NCBI RefSeq assembly: GCF_004327985.1
Contig: NZ_SJDL01000019.1
Location: 1-64,000, forward strand
Direction: 5' to 3'
Length of the DNA stretch: 64,000 nt
DNA from: Marinobacter halodurans
GTDB lineage: Bacteria; Pseudomonadota; Gammaproteobacteria; Pseudomonadales; Oleiphilaceae
The position numbers and the translations under genes were made by a program. Numbering within the stretch: position 1 is the first letter of the stretch; every line of letters begins with the position of its first letter. Below, piece after piece: positions 48,695 through 59,555 of this stretch. The notes beneath the pieces are model-generated. The model worked only from the letters and a program-made list of their open reading frames with translations, was not told the DNA's origin and did not search any database.

Positions 48695-51298
48695 ATGAGC
48701 CGTAGCCAATCCATGTCAGAACGAAAAAAAGCCGGGCAAGAGACCCAGCTGACAGAGAAGCAGCAGCGCTTCCGTAAGCTGCTTGCCCAGGGCGGGCGCG
48801 AAGGGGCGCTGATCGCGCTGACGGCACTGTGCATCTATCTGCTGATGGCACTGGTCAGTTATAGCGCCAGCGATCCCGGCTGGGCGAGTGTCGGCCACGA
48901 GGTGTCGGTCTCCAACTACGCCGGGCGGACCGGCGCCTGGATCGCGAGCCTGCTGATCGACTTTTTCGGTCAGGTGGCTTTCCTGTTTCCCGCCATGGTG
49001 GCGTTCTACGCTTTCTTGCTGGTCAAGCACCGCAACGACTCCGTTGAGCTGCATTGGCCGCTTTTCCTGTTGCGCTTTGGCGGCTTCATCCTGATTCTGC
49101 TGAGTGCCACCAGCCTGCTGTCCCTGTATTCCATCATGGGTCTGGATGCCAGCGCCGGTGGCGTGCTCGGGGCCGAGGTGTCCGATGCCATGGTGGGGGC
49201 ATTCAACCTGCCGGCCGCGACGCTGGTGCTGGTGGCGATCTTCCTGTTTGCCCTGACTGTATTCACCGGGCTGTCCTGGTTCGGGATGATGGATGCGCTG
49301 GGGGACTACACCCTGCGTTTTGCCGATTGGATCAAGACCAACTTCAACACCAATGTTGAGTCGGACGAAGACACGCCGGAGCCGCCGAAGAACGCCGAGC
49401 CGGCGTCCGCTGCCCGCCGCGAGCCGCCGCTGGTCAATGATCGGGTCGCGGCCGATGGGGAGGAAAAACCCTCGCTGATGCAGCGGATCCGCGGATGGTT
49501 CCGGCGCAGCAAGGCGGATGACGGCGAATACGAGCCCCTGCCGACCAGGATTGAGCCCAGCGTAGACGGGCTGGCTGCCACCGCCCGGCTGGACGCGCCG
49601 GCAGAGGCGGGCTTTTCCGCTACCGATGATGAGCCTGCGCCCAGACCCCAGCCGGCCGCCCGCAAAGCCGCGCCGGAACAGCCGGCGGCGGACGCTCGCA
49701 ACGTGAAGATTTCACCGTTCAAGCGCAAGGACGACGGGCCCAGGGACAAGGACACCAAGCGCCAGCCTTCGCTCTTCGATGACATCGACAGCCCGTTGCC
49801 CCCAATCACCTTGCTGGATCCGGCTGATCCCCACAAGAAGAAGGGCTATTCCAAGGAGTCGCTGGAGCACATGTCCCAGCTGCTGGAGGAAAAGCTCTCC
49901 GACTTCGGGGTCAGCGTTGAAGTGGTCGAGGTCAATCCCGGTCCGGTAATCACCCGTTTCGAGATCAAGCCGGCGCCGGGCGTTAAGGTGAGCCGTATTT
50001 CCAACCTGGCGAAGGACCTGGCGCGCTCCCTGGCGGTGATCAGCGTGCGGGTGGTGGAAGTCATTCCGGGCAAGTCGGTCGTCGGTATCGAGATCCCCAA
50101 CGAAGAGCGGGAGATGGTGCGCCTGCGTGAGGTGCTGTCGTCGCGTGCTTTCGAGGAATCCAGTTCGCCGTTGACGCTGGCGCTGGGCAATGACATCGGT
50201 GGCAATCCGATGACTGCCAACCTGGGCAAGATGCCGCACCTGCTGGTGGCCGGTACCACCGGTTCCGGTAAGTCGGTGGGCGTCAACGCCATGATCCTCA
50301 GTATGCTGCTGAAGGCCACGCCCGACGAGGTTCGCTTCATCATGGTGGACCCGAAGATGCTGGAACTGAGCATCTACGACGGCATCCCCCATCTGCTGGC
50401 GCCGGTGGTCACCGACATGAAGGAAGCGGCGAATGGCCTGCGCTGGTGTGTCGCCGAGATGGAACGCCGCTACCGTCTGATGGCTGCGCTCGGTGTCCGC
50501 AACCTGGCGGGCTTCAACCGCAAGGTGAAGGACGCCATCGAGGCGGGCGAGCCGATTCCGGACCCGCTCTGGAAGCCTGATGAGTACCTTGAGAACGGCG
50601 AAGAGGATCGTCCGGCGCTGGAGCCGCTGCCGTTCATCGTCGTCGTGATCGACGAGTTCGCCGACATGATGATGATCGTCGGCAAGAAGGTGGAAGAGCT
50701 GATCGCGCGGATAGCCCAGAAAGCGCGGGCCGCCGGTATCCACCTGATCCTGGCGACCCAGCGCCCGTCGGTGGACGTCATCACCGGTCTGATCAAGGCC
50801 AATATCCCCACGCGGATCTCGTTCTCGGTGCAGTCGAAGATCGACTCCCGGACGGTGCTGGACCAGGGCGGGGCAGAGCAATTGCTCGGCCACGGCGACA
50901 TGCTGTACCTGCCGCCCGGGTCCGGTCTGCCGGTTCGGGTCCATGGGGCCTTCGTTGATGACGACGAGGTACACCGTGTCGTCAGTGCCTGGAAGGACCG
51001 GGGCGAACCCGTCTATGTGGACGATGTGCTCAACGGCGCCGAAGGTGAGAAGTTGCCGGGCGTTCCGTCGCTGTCCGAAGGGAGCGGGGACAGTGAAGGC
51101 GACTCGCTCTATGACGAGGCGGTGGCTTTCGTCACCGAGGGTCGTCGTGTGTCCATCTCCTCCGTGCAGCGCAAATTCAAGATTGGCTACAACCGGGCGG
51201 CCAACCTCGTCGATGCCATGGAAGCTTCAGGCGTCGTCAGTGCCGCCGGTCATAACGGTGCCCGGGAAGTGCTGGCACCGCCACCCCCGCGAGACTAG
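48695..51298 (+). CDS. ftsK: DNA translocase FtsK
   Basis: Septal DNA motor that pumps chromosomes and activates XerCD at dif. 867 residues, with four membrane helices (about 33-55, 75-115, 125-150 and 165-190). The linker is short compared with E. coli. The motor has Walker A G-T-T-G-S-G-K-S (520-527) and Walker [10 protein letters not shown]. The C-terminal gamma winged helix (about 800-860, [17 protein letters not shown]) reads KOPS sites. An alternative ATG lies at 48713. lolA begins 14 bases after the stop. Confidence 0.97.
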   Translation: MSRSQSMSERKKAGQETQLTEKQQRFRKLLAQGGREGALIALTALCIYLLMALVSYSASDPGWASVGHEVSVSNYAGRTGAWIASLLIDFFGQVAFLFPAMVAFYAFLLVKHRNDSVELHWPLFLLRFGGFILILLSATSLLSLYSIMGLDASAGGVLGAEVSDAMVGAFNLPAATLVLVAIFLFALTVFTGLSWFGMMDALGDYTLRFADWIKTNFNTNVESDEDTPEPPKNAEPASAARREPPLVNDRVAADGEEKPSLMQRIRGWFRRSKADDGEYEPLPTRIEPSVDGLAATARLDAPAEAGFSATDDEPAPRPQPAARKAAPEQPAADARNVKISPFKRKDDGPRDKDTKRQPSLFDDIDSPLPPITLLDPADPHKKKGYSKESLEHMSQLLEEKLSDFGVSVEVVEVNPGPVITRFEIKPAPGVKVSRISNLAKDLARSLAVISVRVVEVIPGKSVVGIEIPNEEREMVRLREVLSSRAFEESSSPLTLALGNDIGGNPMTANLGKMPHLLVAGTTGSGKSVGVNAMILSMLLKATPDEVRFIMVDPKMLELSIYDGIPHLLAPVVTDMKEAANGLRWCVAEMERRYRLMAALGVRNLAGFNRKVKDAIEAGEPIPDPLWKPDEYLENGEEDRPALEPLPFIVVVIDEFADMMMIVGKKVEELIARIAQKARAAGIHLILATQRPSVDVITGLIKANIPTRISFSVQSKIDSRTVLDQGGAEQLLGHGDMLYLPPGSGLPVRVHGAFVDDDEVHRVVSAWKDRGEPVYVDDVLNGAEGEKLPGVPSLSEGSGDSEGDSLYDEAVAFVTEGRRVSISSVQRKFKIGYNRAANLVDAMEASGVVSAAGHNGAREVLAPPPPRD

Positions 51299-51312
51299 GA
51301 GTTGTTAATCGC

Positions 51313-51954
51313 ATGAAGACGTTTATGGGCCGCGTATCGGCCGTTCTGGCTGTCCTGCTGATCAGTACATCACCGGCCTGGGCGGACGCCCAGGCGGCCA
51401 AGGCACTGGCCGGCAAGCTGGAAAAGTACCGCACCTACCAGGCTGATTTTATCCAGGTAGTGGTCGATGGCACCGGCAGCAAGGTTCAGGAGACCCGCGG
51501 CAACCTGAAGGCCAAGCGTCCGGGGCTGTTTTTCTGGGAGTCGAAGAGCCCGTTTTCCCAGACCATCGTCGCGGATGGTAAGAAAGTCGAAGTCTACGAT
51601 CCGGACCTGGAGCAGGTCACCATCAAGCCGATGGAAAAGCAGATGTCCTCCACCCCGGCGCTGCTCTTGAGTGGGCAGGTGGATAATCTCGAAGAAGCCT
51701 ACGATGTCTCCCGGGACGAGGAAACGGCGGGCGCCGATGACTTTATCCTCAAACCCCGCAGCCAGGATTCACTGTTCCTGTCGCTGCGCCTGCGTTTCCG
51801 TGACGATGTGCTGACCGAAATGCGCCTGCGGGATTCCCTGGATCAGATCAGCGTTCTCAGCTTCCAGGACGTCAAGGTGAACCAGCCTGTCGACAACAGC
51901 GTGTTCCACCTCGATTACCCGGATTCGGTGGACGTCATCAAGAGCGCCCAGTAA
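51313..51954 (+). CDS. lolA: outer-membrane lipoprotein carrier protein
   Basis: Periplasmic chaperone that takes lipoproteins from LolCDE and hands them to LolB. 213 residues with a signal peptide (about 1-24, ending A-W-A). The LolA core shows Y-Q-A-D-F-x-Q and R-P-G-L-F-F-W-E. It lies between ftsK and rarA as in most gammaproteobacteria. Its stop TAA overlaps the rarA ATG (TAATG), implying coupled translation. Confidence 0.96.
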   Translation: MKTFMGRVSAVLAVLLISTSPAWADAQAAKALAGKLEKYRTYQADFIQVVVDGTGSKVQETRGNLKAKRPGLFFWESKSPFSQTIVADGKKVEVYDPDLEQVTIKPMEKQMSSTPALLLSGQVDNLEEAYDVSRDEETAGADDFILKPRSQDSLFLSLRLRFRDDVLTEMRLRDSLDQISVLSFQDVKVNQPVDNSVFHLDYPDSVDVIKSAQ

Positions 51955-53309
51955 TGCAGGGCGGCCTGTTCGAGGAAACTCGCGGTTTCCAGCCGCTGGC
52001 ATCCCGGATGCGGCCGCGCACCCTGGCCGATTACGCCGGTCAGCAGCACCTGGTCGGACCGGGCAAACCGCTGCGCCGCGCCGTCGAGGATGGCCAGCTG
52101 CATTCCATGATCCTGTGGGGGCCGCCTGGCGTGGGTAAGACCACCTTCGCCAAGCTGCTCGCGGATACCGCCGACATCGCCTTTGAGAGCCTGTCCGCCG
52201 TCCTCAGTGGCGTCAAGGATATCCGCGATGCGGTAGCGCGTGCCCGTAACCGGAAGCAGGTCGAGGGCCGCGATACCCTGCTGTTCGTGGATGAGGTCCA
52301 CCGCTTCAACAAGAGCCAGCAGGACGCCTTCCTGCCGCATATCGAAGACGGCACCGTGATCTTTGTCGGCGCGACCACCGAGAACCCCTCGTTCGAACTG
52401 AACAGCGCCTTGCTCTCGCGCACGCGGGTCTATGTGCTCAAGAACCTGGAGGCCGACGACCTGAAGGCCTTGTTGCGTCGGGCCCTGTCCAGCGACGAGG
52501 GACTGGCCAACCGGCTTCAGGTGCCCGAGGATCTGCTGGATATCATTGCCGCCGCGGCCGACGGAGATGCCCGCCGGGCACTGAACCTGCTGGAAGTGGC
52601 CTCCGATCTCGCCGAACCCAACGACGAGGGCGCCGCCGAGTTGACCGAAGCGGTGCTCGAACAGGTCATGCAATCGAGCCTGCGCCGTTTCGACAAGGGC
52701 GGTGACGTGTTTTACGAGCAGATTTCGGCCTTGCACAAGTCCGTTCGCGGGTCCGATCCGGACGGCGCACTCTACTGGATGTGCCGCATGCTCGATGGCG
52801 GCGCCGATCCCGTCTATGTGGCCCGGCGTCTGGTCCGTATTGCCAGCGAGGATATCGGCAACGCCGATCCGCGGGCCCTGCGCCTGAGCCTGGATGCCTG
52901 GGATACCCAGGAGCGGCTGGGATCGCCCGAGGGCGAACTGGCACTGGCCCAGGCGGTGACCTACCTGGCGCTGGCTCCGAAGAGCAATGCCGTCTACAGG
53001 GCCTACAACCAGTGCGTCGCCGATATCCGGCAGCAGCCGGACTACGAGGTGCCGGTCCACCTGCGCAATGCGCCCACATCGCTGTTGAAGTCGATGGGCC
53101 ACGGCGCCGAATACCGCTATGCCCACGACGAGCCCGATGCATTTGCCGCCGGTGAAGCCTATTTACCCGAGGCGATCCATGGGGTACGTTATTACGACCC
53201 GGTTCCCCGCGGCCTGGAAATCAAACTGCGGGAAAAACGGGAAAGGCTCGATGCCCGCAACGAGGCGAGCACCGAGCAGCGTTATCCGTCCCCACAGTCT
53301 CCGTCCTGA
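51954..53309 (+). CDS. rarA: replication-associated recombination protein RarA (MgsA)
   Basis: A clamp-loader-like AAA ATPase acting at stalled forks. 451 residues. Walker A G-P-P-G-V-G-K-T is at 56-63 and Walker B L-L-F-V-D-E-V-H-R at about 112-120. The conserved R-M-R-P-R-T-L-A-D-Y-A-G-Q-Q-H-L start is intact. Next in pseudomonads come crcB and serS; here crcB is absent and 137 bases separate it from serS. Confidence 0.96.
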   Translation: MQGGLFEETRGFQPLASRMRPRTLADYAGQQHLVGPGKPLRRAVEDGQLHSMILWGPPGVGKTTFAKLLADTADIAFESLSAVLSGVKDIRDAVARARNRKQVEGRDTLLFVDEVHRFNKSQQDAFLPHIEDGTVIFVGATTENPSFELNSALLSRTRVYVLKNLEADDLKALLRRALSSDEGLANRLQVPEDLLDIIAAAADGDARRALNLLEVASDLAEPNDEGAAELTEAVLEQVMQSSLRRFDKGGDVFYEQISALHKSVRGSDPDGALYWMCRMLDGGADPVYVARRLVRIASEDIGNADPRALRLSLDAWDTQERLGSPEGELALAQAVTYLALAPKSNAVYRAYNQCVADIRQQPDYEVPVHLRNAPTSLLKSMGHGAEYRYAHDEPDAFAAGEAYLPEAIHGVRYYDPVPRGLEIKLREKRERLDARNEASTEQRYPSPQSPS

Positions 53310-53323
53310 TCCTGTCCTGATAG

Positions 53324-54724
<1,401 letters not shown>

Positions 54725-54766
54725 GCCACCTGCCGACGCGGGTGGCGAGGGAAAGGAGAGAAAGAG

Positions 54767-56137
54767 TTGAGCCTGACAGTTTCCCTTCGTATCGACCAAC
54801 CTGTCGTCGGCTGCCTTGGCAGCGGGCCCCGGCTGCTTGCCAAGGCCCGTTATTGCGCTGATCAGGGGGCCCGTGTCATCTGGCTCGGTCATGAGAGCCT
54901 GCCGGACGAGGCGCCCGCCTCCAGCGAATGCCGCCCGAAACCGGCCAGCGATGCCGTTTTATCGTCCGATGAGTTTGGGCTGATCCTGATCGACACCGGG
55001 GATGCCGGCGACGACGAGCGTTGGTTGTCCCGGATTGCCACGGATCTGCCGGTCTGGATGCCGGGGCATCATCCCCGGGCGCGGGTCCAGTTCCCGGCAA
55101 CCGTGCAGCGCGGGCCGCTGCGTATTACCGTCGATACCGGCGGGCGCTGGCCCACGGTGGCAAACTGGCTGCGCCAGCGTCTCGATACGCTCCTCCCGGA
55201 AGGTCTGGCCGATGTACTGCAATCGATGCTCAACAAGGGCGATTTGAACCGGGTGCTTGGTACGCCCCATCAGCGCCGGAGTTTCTGGTATCGCCTGTTG
55301 GACGGCCCGCTGGTCAGTCGGGCTCATCAGATGTCCGGAGAGGCCGTCAACGCCGAACTCGATGAGGCACTGAGCCTTGCCGAAGGACGGGGACCGCAGG
55401 GCGAGGTCTTCCTGGTCGGGGCCGGCCCGGGTGACCCGGACCTGCTGACCCTCAAGGCGCTGCGGGTGATTGCCCAGGCCGACGTGGTGCTCTACGACCG
55501 GCTGGTCTCCCGGGAAATCCTGAACCGGGTGCGGGCCGATGCCGAGATGATCCACGTCGGTAAACAGCGTTCGAAGCACACCGTCCCCCAGGAAGAAATC
55601 AACCAGCGTCTTGTCGAGCTGGCGCAGCAGGGGCATACGGTGGTCCGGCTCAAGGGCGGCGATCCGTTTATCTTCGGGCGGGGTGGCGAAGAGATCGAGA
55701 CGTTGGCCGAAGCCGGCGTGCCTTTCCAGGTGGTGCCCGGCATCACGGCGGCCTCGGGATGTGCCGCTTACGCCGGTATTCCCCTGACGCACCGGGATCA
55801 TGCCCAGTCCGTTCGATTCGTGACAGGGCACCTCAAGAACGACACCTGCGATCTGCCCTGGCGGGATTTTGTCCAGAGCAACCAGACCCTGGTCTTCTAT
55901 ATGGGGCTGGTGGGTTTGCCGGTCATTGCCCGGGAACTGGTCGCTCACGGTATGGCGCCGTCGATGCCGGTGGCGCTGGTGTCGAAGGGAACCACACCGG
56001 ACCAGGTGGTGGTGACCGGTACGATCGAAACGATTGCGGACCGGGTTGCGGCCAGCGAGGTCAAGGCACCGACACTGATCATCATCGGCGATGTGGTGAG
56101 CCTGCGGGAAAAACTCGACTGGATTGGCGCTCGCTAA
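54767..56137 (+). CDS. cysG: CysG-like siroheme synthase with degenerate N-terminal half
   Basis: 456 residues. The C-terminal part (about 214-456) is an intact uroporphyrinogen-III methyltransferase: V-G-A-G-P-G-D-P-D-L-L-T-L, L-K-G-G-D-P-F-I-F-G-R-G-G-E-E, V-P-G-I-T-A-A. The N-terminal part corresponds to precorrin-2 dehydrogenase/ferrochelatase but keeps little of it. The G-G-G-x-x-A-x-R-K NAD loop is replaced by C-L-G-S-G-P-R-L-L-A-K-A-R, the catalytic-Asp segment (V-V-D-D/N) by W-M-P-G-H-H-P-R, and the A-I-S-x-x-G-K-x-P region by T-V-D-T-G-G-R-W-P. It probably methylates uroporphyrinogen III but may not finish siroheme. Placement after serS supports cysG ancestry. Confidence 0.88.
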   Translation: MSLTVSLRIDQPVVGCLGSGPRLLAKARYCADQGARVIWLGHESLPDEAPASSECRPKPASDAVLSSDEFGLILIDTGDAGDDERWLSRIATDLPVWMPGHHPRARVQFPATVQRGPLRITVDTGGRWPTVANWLRQRLDTLLPEGLADVLQSMLNKGDLNRVLGTPHQRRSFWYRLLDGPLVSRAHQMSGEAVNAELDEALSLAEGRGPQGEVFLVGAGPGDPDLLTLKALRVIAQADVVLYDRLVSREILNRVRADAEMIHVGKQRSKHTVPQEEINQRLVELAQQGHTVVRLKGGDPFIFGRGGEEIETLAEAGVPFQVVPGITAASGCAAYAGIPLTHRDHAQSVRFVTGHLKNDTCDLPWRDFVQSNQTLVFYMGLVGLPVIARELVAHGMAPSMPVALVSKGTTPDQVVVTGTIETIADRVAASEVKAPTLIIIGDVVSLREKLDWIGAR

Positions 56138-56157
56138 CCGCCTTTCCCCACAGACAG

Positions 56158-56190
56158 AAAGGGCGCCAACGTGTCCGAAGGCGCCTTTCG
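56158..56190. terminator. hairpin between convergent cysG and DAHP synthase genes
   Basis: AAAGGGCGCC (56158-56167) pairs with GGCGCCTTT (56180-56188) with one bulged G and a 12-base loop, between two convergent stop codons. The T run is short on both strands (CTTTC on the plus strand, CTTTCTG on the minus), so it is likely a modest bidirectional terminator. Confidence 0.6.
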
Positions 56191-56205
56191 CTGACGGCTG
56201 GGACG

Positions 56206-57282
56206 CTACTTCCCGATGCGTTTCGGCAGGACGTCCTTCAATTTTTCGTGCATGTCACGCAGGGCTTTTTCGGTGGTTTCCCAGTCGATGCAGGCATCGG
56301 TAATGGAAACGCCGTACTTGAGGTCGTCCAGGTTTTCCGGAATGGACTGGTTGCCCCAGTTCAGGTGACTCTCGACCATCAGCCCCATGATGGAGCGGTT
56401 GCCCTCCAGGATCTGGTGTGCGACGTCCTGCATTACCAGTGGCTGGATTGCCGGATCCTTGCTGGAGTTGGCGTGACTGCAATCCACCATCAGCGCCTGG
56501 CGCAGACCGGATTTCTCCAGCTCCTTCTCACACAGGGCCACATTCACCGAGTCGTAGTTGGGCTTGCCGCCGCCACCGCGCAGGACGACGTGTCCGTAGC
56601 GGTTGCCTTTGGTGCGGATGATGGAAACCTGGCCTTTCTGGTCGATGCCCAGGAAGCTGTGCGGATGGGAGACGGATTTCATGGCGTTGATCGCCACATC
56701 CAGACTGCCGTCGGTGCCGTTCTTGAAGCCGATCGGCATGGACAGGCCGCTGCTCATCTCGCGGTGAGTCTGGGATTCCGTAGTACGCGCGCCAATGGCG
56801 GACCAGGAAATGGTGTCCTGCAGATACTGCGGTGAAATGGGATCCAGTGCTTCGGTGGCTGCCGGCAGGCCCAGTTCGGCGATGTCCAGAAGCAGGCGGC
56901 GACCGATATGCAGGCCCTGTTCGATGTCAAAGGAATCGTTCAGGTGCGGGTCGTTGATCAGGCCTTTCCAGCCGATGGTCGTGCGCGGCTTTTCAAAGTA
57001 GACGCGCATCACGACGTAGATGGTATCGCTGACTTCGTCGGCCAGCACCTTGAGCTTTTCGGCGTATTCGCGGGCGGCCTTCACGTCGTGGATGGAGCAG
57101 GGGCCCACCACGACAAACAGCCGATGATCCTTTCCATCCAGGATGTTGTTGATGGTCTCACGGCCGGTGGCGACAGTCTCCGCTGCCGTTTCTGACAGGG
57201 GAATCTCCTGCTTGAGCGCGTCCGGGGTGATCAGCGGCTCCTGGGCAGCGACGTTGGTGTTTTCGATCTGCTTGTCAGACAT
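56206..57282 (-). CDS. 3-deoxy-7-phosphoheptulonate (DAHP) synthase, class I
   Basis: First step of the shikimate pathway, joining PEP and erythrose 4-phosphate. 358 residues of the AroF/AroG/AroH type. G-P-C-S-I-H-D, R-V-Y-F-E-K-P-R-T-T-I-G-W-K-G and the metal-binding C-S-H-A-N-S segment are conserved. Which aromatic amino acid inhibits it cannot be decided safely. It supplies aroC (27142) and, further on, pabB and the trp genes. It is a single minus-strand gene with a 455-base upstream region. Confidence 0.95.
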   Translation of the reverse strand: MSDKQIENTNVAAQEPLITPDALKQEIPLSETAAETVATGRETINNILDGKDHRLFVVVGPCSIHDVKAAREYAEKLKVLADEVSDTIYVVMRVYFEKPRTTIGWKGLINDPHLNDSFDIEQGLHIGRRLLLDIAELGLPAATEALDPISPQYLQDTISWSAIGARTTESQTHREMSSGLSMPIGFKNGTDGSLDVAINAMKSVSHPHSFLGIDQKGQVSIIRTKGNRYGHVVLRGGGGKPNYDSVNVALCEKELEKSGLRQALMVDCSHANSSKDPAIQPLVMQDVAHQILEGNRSIMGLMVESHLNWGNQSIPENLDDLKYGVSITDACIDWETTEKALRDMHEKLKDVLPKRIGK

Positions 57283-57737
57283 GACGTTGTCTTCTCCAAA
57301 ATCAGCAGCTTGCGACAGACTCCTGAAGTCAGCTGTCGCATCATGAGATAGGCGGTCGTCAGATGGCCCGGTTTCCCGGATTCGGCTCTCTCACTGGACT
57401 ACCGGCGTTGTTATGATGAATCAAGGGGCAAATATACTGCGATATTAAACTGGCCAATGCAATTGGTCAGGCCGTGTTTGTGATGACGGCAGCCAAAGCA
57501 CTCGGCCACGGTTTCCCGTCCCGGTTTTTGGCCTATTCTTACATGGGGCGATACCGGCTATTGACGTAGGGTTAGAATGGTCCCGTTGTTGCTCTTTGCC
57601 AGGTCGTTGGCCGGGGATGCTGGACTCCCATGGCCTTGCGTGCTGCAATAGTCAGCTGCACGCTTTGCTGTGCCGTCGGTCTGCATCGACTGTTCCCCCC
57701 GACCGGCGACAACCGAAAGACAGGAAACCCGATTTTC
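57283..57737. other. 455-base region between the DAHP synthase and DUF1631 genes
   Basis: No gene is convincing here. It must hold the divergent promoters. An AT-rich spot at 57428-57450 gives TATATT on the minus strand (57431-57436), a candidate -10 for the DAHP synthase gene, with no good -35. GGCCAAT/ATTGGTC (57452-57468) forms a small hairpin. The 14-mer GTTATGATGAATCA (57410-57423) also occurs at the leuC promoter (30370-30383). Confidence 0.5.
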
Positions 57738-59555
57738 ATGGTCCAACCCCCAGCCCGTCAGACCGGCAATGCGCAACCGCCGCATCCGGATTTGATCCAG
57801 GCCATACTGAAGGGCATTCGTGTCCCCGAGTTACCGTATCCGGTGACGCGCCCGCAGGATGATGCCATTCCGGATTGGGCGCCGTTGCTGGCCGACTGCT
57901 GGAGAGAGCAGCAGGACAAGCGCGTCATCGATGTGCTGACCGCCGTTTCCGGGAACTGGCCTGTGCGTCAGGTGAATGCGGCCTACCTGGCCGACCGGAT
58001 CATGGATGTCTTCCTGCACACCTCCGGATTGCACGCCACCCTGGTGCGTCGTTGTGCGCGGCTGCGTTTTATTCTCGCCTGGCAGATCGGCGAACTGGGG
58101 GCTGCTGCCATCGGGCCGGACAGTCCGGTTCACGCCTGGCTGGATAGCCTGCATGCCCTGCGCGGCTGGAGTGACTCCGGCGGGCGGGCGGCGCGACAGG
58201 TCTCGGGTTGGCTCGATAACCTTGTCGACGTCGGTAACCGGTGTCTGGCAGAACGCGACCTGGCGCCATTCTCGACCTTCACACGGGACTGGGAGAAGGA
58301 ACAGGCCCAGAAGGCGGGGCGCATCGATCGGCTGCGTCAGCGTCTGCTGGAAACGGAGACAGGCGCGGCGCGGCAGCGGGCGGCGGAACAGATCGCCCGT
58401 GCTGTCGTCGGCCGGGCCCTGGGGCAGCGTGAGTTACCCCCGGCAATCACCAGCTTTATCGAGCGATACTGGCTGCCGTTGTTGCGGCAGGTGATCTGGT
58501 CGGAAGGACTGGCCAGTGATAACGGTCGCCATGCATCCAGGTTGCTGGAATGGATGATCTGGGTATCCGATCCCAAACTTTCCGACAGGGAGCGGGACAA
58601 GCTCTATCACGTTGGCGAGCAGTTGAGCGACAAGATCAACGAAGTCTGGTCCCGTGTTCACCGGGAGAAGCTGCCGCATGAGGCCCTGCAGGGTATCGAG
58701 GAAGTCATGGTCGCTCGCCTGCGGGGGACGCCGGTGGACCTCGCGCCGGTGGGTAATGTCACTTTCGAGCCGCGCTGGCTGAATCCCGCGCCGGTCGACC
58801 CGGCGGAGGTTCGGCAGTATGAGGGCATCTGGTTCGTCGAAGGCGAAGATGAAGTCCAGCAGCGCCAGTTCTTTTTCGCCTACCTGAACGATTCGCAGGA
58901 GGTCCTCTGGACCAATGGCGAGGGGGTCAAGCTGGGGTTGATGAGCTGGCACGATTTCCGGGACGGTATTGCCCGCGGGCGGCTCCGGAGTCTGCCGCCC
59001 ATCAATCACTTTGGCAATGTGGTTTCCGATACCGTCGCCAAACTGGAACAGGTGCTGCGCTGGCAGGTGGAAAAACGACGCGAGGCCAGGGCCAAGGCCG
59101 AAGCGCAGGCAGCCAGGGTTCGTGAGGAGCGGGCGATGGCGGAGCAGAAACTCCAGGAGGAGGAGGCGCGTCGACTGGCCGAGGCAGCCGAAACCAGCGC
59201 ACGCCAAGAGGCCGCAGAGCGGGCCCGGGTGGAGGCAGAGCAGGCCCGGTTGCAGAGTGAACGTCTGGAGCAGGCGCGCCGCCAGGTGGATGGTCTCAAA
59301 CTCGGTAACTGGATTGCCCTGGCGCCGGAGGCCGACGCCCCCTCTCAGGAGGCCCGTAAGCTTAAACTGGCCGTGCGCCTGAATGCCACGGGCAAGCTGA
59401 TCTTCGTGGATCGCCTCGGGCTCAATCGTACGGAGATCGTGGCGGACGCACTGGTTGAGGCCATTGCCGGCGGTCAGGCGCGGGTCATGAGCAGTGAAGC
59501 GGAATTCGAGGACACGCTGTCGCGGGTTGTGGGTCGAATCAGGGTGGGACGCTGA
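57738..59555 (+). CDS. DUF1631-type protein with a coiled coil and repeated C-terminal module
   Basis: 605 residues from the ATG at 57738 (AGGA 11 bases upstream); an in-frame ATG at 57630 would add a non-conserved head. The helical N-terminal two thirds resemble DUF1631 proteins of pseudomonads (L-P-P-A-I-T-S-F-I-E-R-Y-W-L-P-L-L and W-V-S-D-P-K). A module of about 60 residues (about 358-418: G-I-W-F-V, then F-A-Y-L-N, then L-W-T-N-G-E-G-V-K) recurs at about 518-588 (G-N-W-I-A-L, V-R-L-N, L-I-F-V-D-R-L-G-L). A charged coiled coil (about 440-518) separates the two. No signal peptide. It overlaps the following PilZ gene as TGATG. A role in cyclic-di-GMP signalling is inferred from the partner only. 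Confidence 0.75.
   Translation: MVQPPARQTGNAQPPHPDLIQAILKGIRVPELPYPVTRPQDDAIPDWAPLLADCWREQQDKRVIDVLTAVSGNWPVRQVNAAYLADRIMDVFLHTSGLHATLVRRCARLRFILAWQIGELGAAAIGPDSPVHAWLDSLHALRGWSDSGGRAARQVSGWLDNLVDVGNRCLAERDLAPFSTFTRDWEKEQAQKAGRIDRLRQRLLETETGAARQRAAEQIARAVVGRALGQRELPPAITSFIERYWLPLLRQVIWSEGLASDNGRHASRLLEWMIWVSDPKLSDRERDKLYHVGEQLSDKINEVWSRVHREKLPHEALQGIEEVMVARLRGTPVDLAPVGNVTFEPRWLNPAPVDPAEVRQYEGIWFVEGEDEVQQRQFFFAYLNDSQEVLWTNGEGVKLGLMSWHDFRDGIARGRLRSLPPINHFGNVVSDTVAKLEQVLRWQVEKRREARAKAEAQAARVREERAMAEQKLQEEEARRLAEAAETSARQEAAERARVEAEQARLQSERLEQARRQVDGLKLGNWIALAPEADAPSQEARKLKLAVRLNATGKLIFVDRLGLNRTEIVADALVEAIAGGQARVMSSEAEFEDTLSRVVGRIRVGR

Noticed and set aside
49712-50974. A 420-codon minus-strand frame
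   Set aside because: Antisense shadow of the ftsK motor domain.
51915-53126. A 403-codon minus-strand frame
   Set aside because: Antisense shadow of rarA.
57283-57737. Possible small RNA or tRNA in the long gap
   Set aside because: A small hairpin exists, but no cloverleaf, no strong terminator and no promoter pair could be read.
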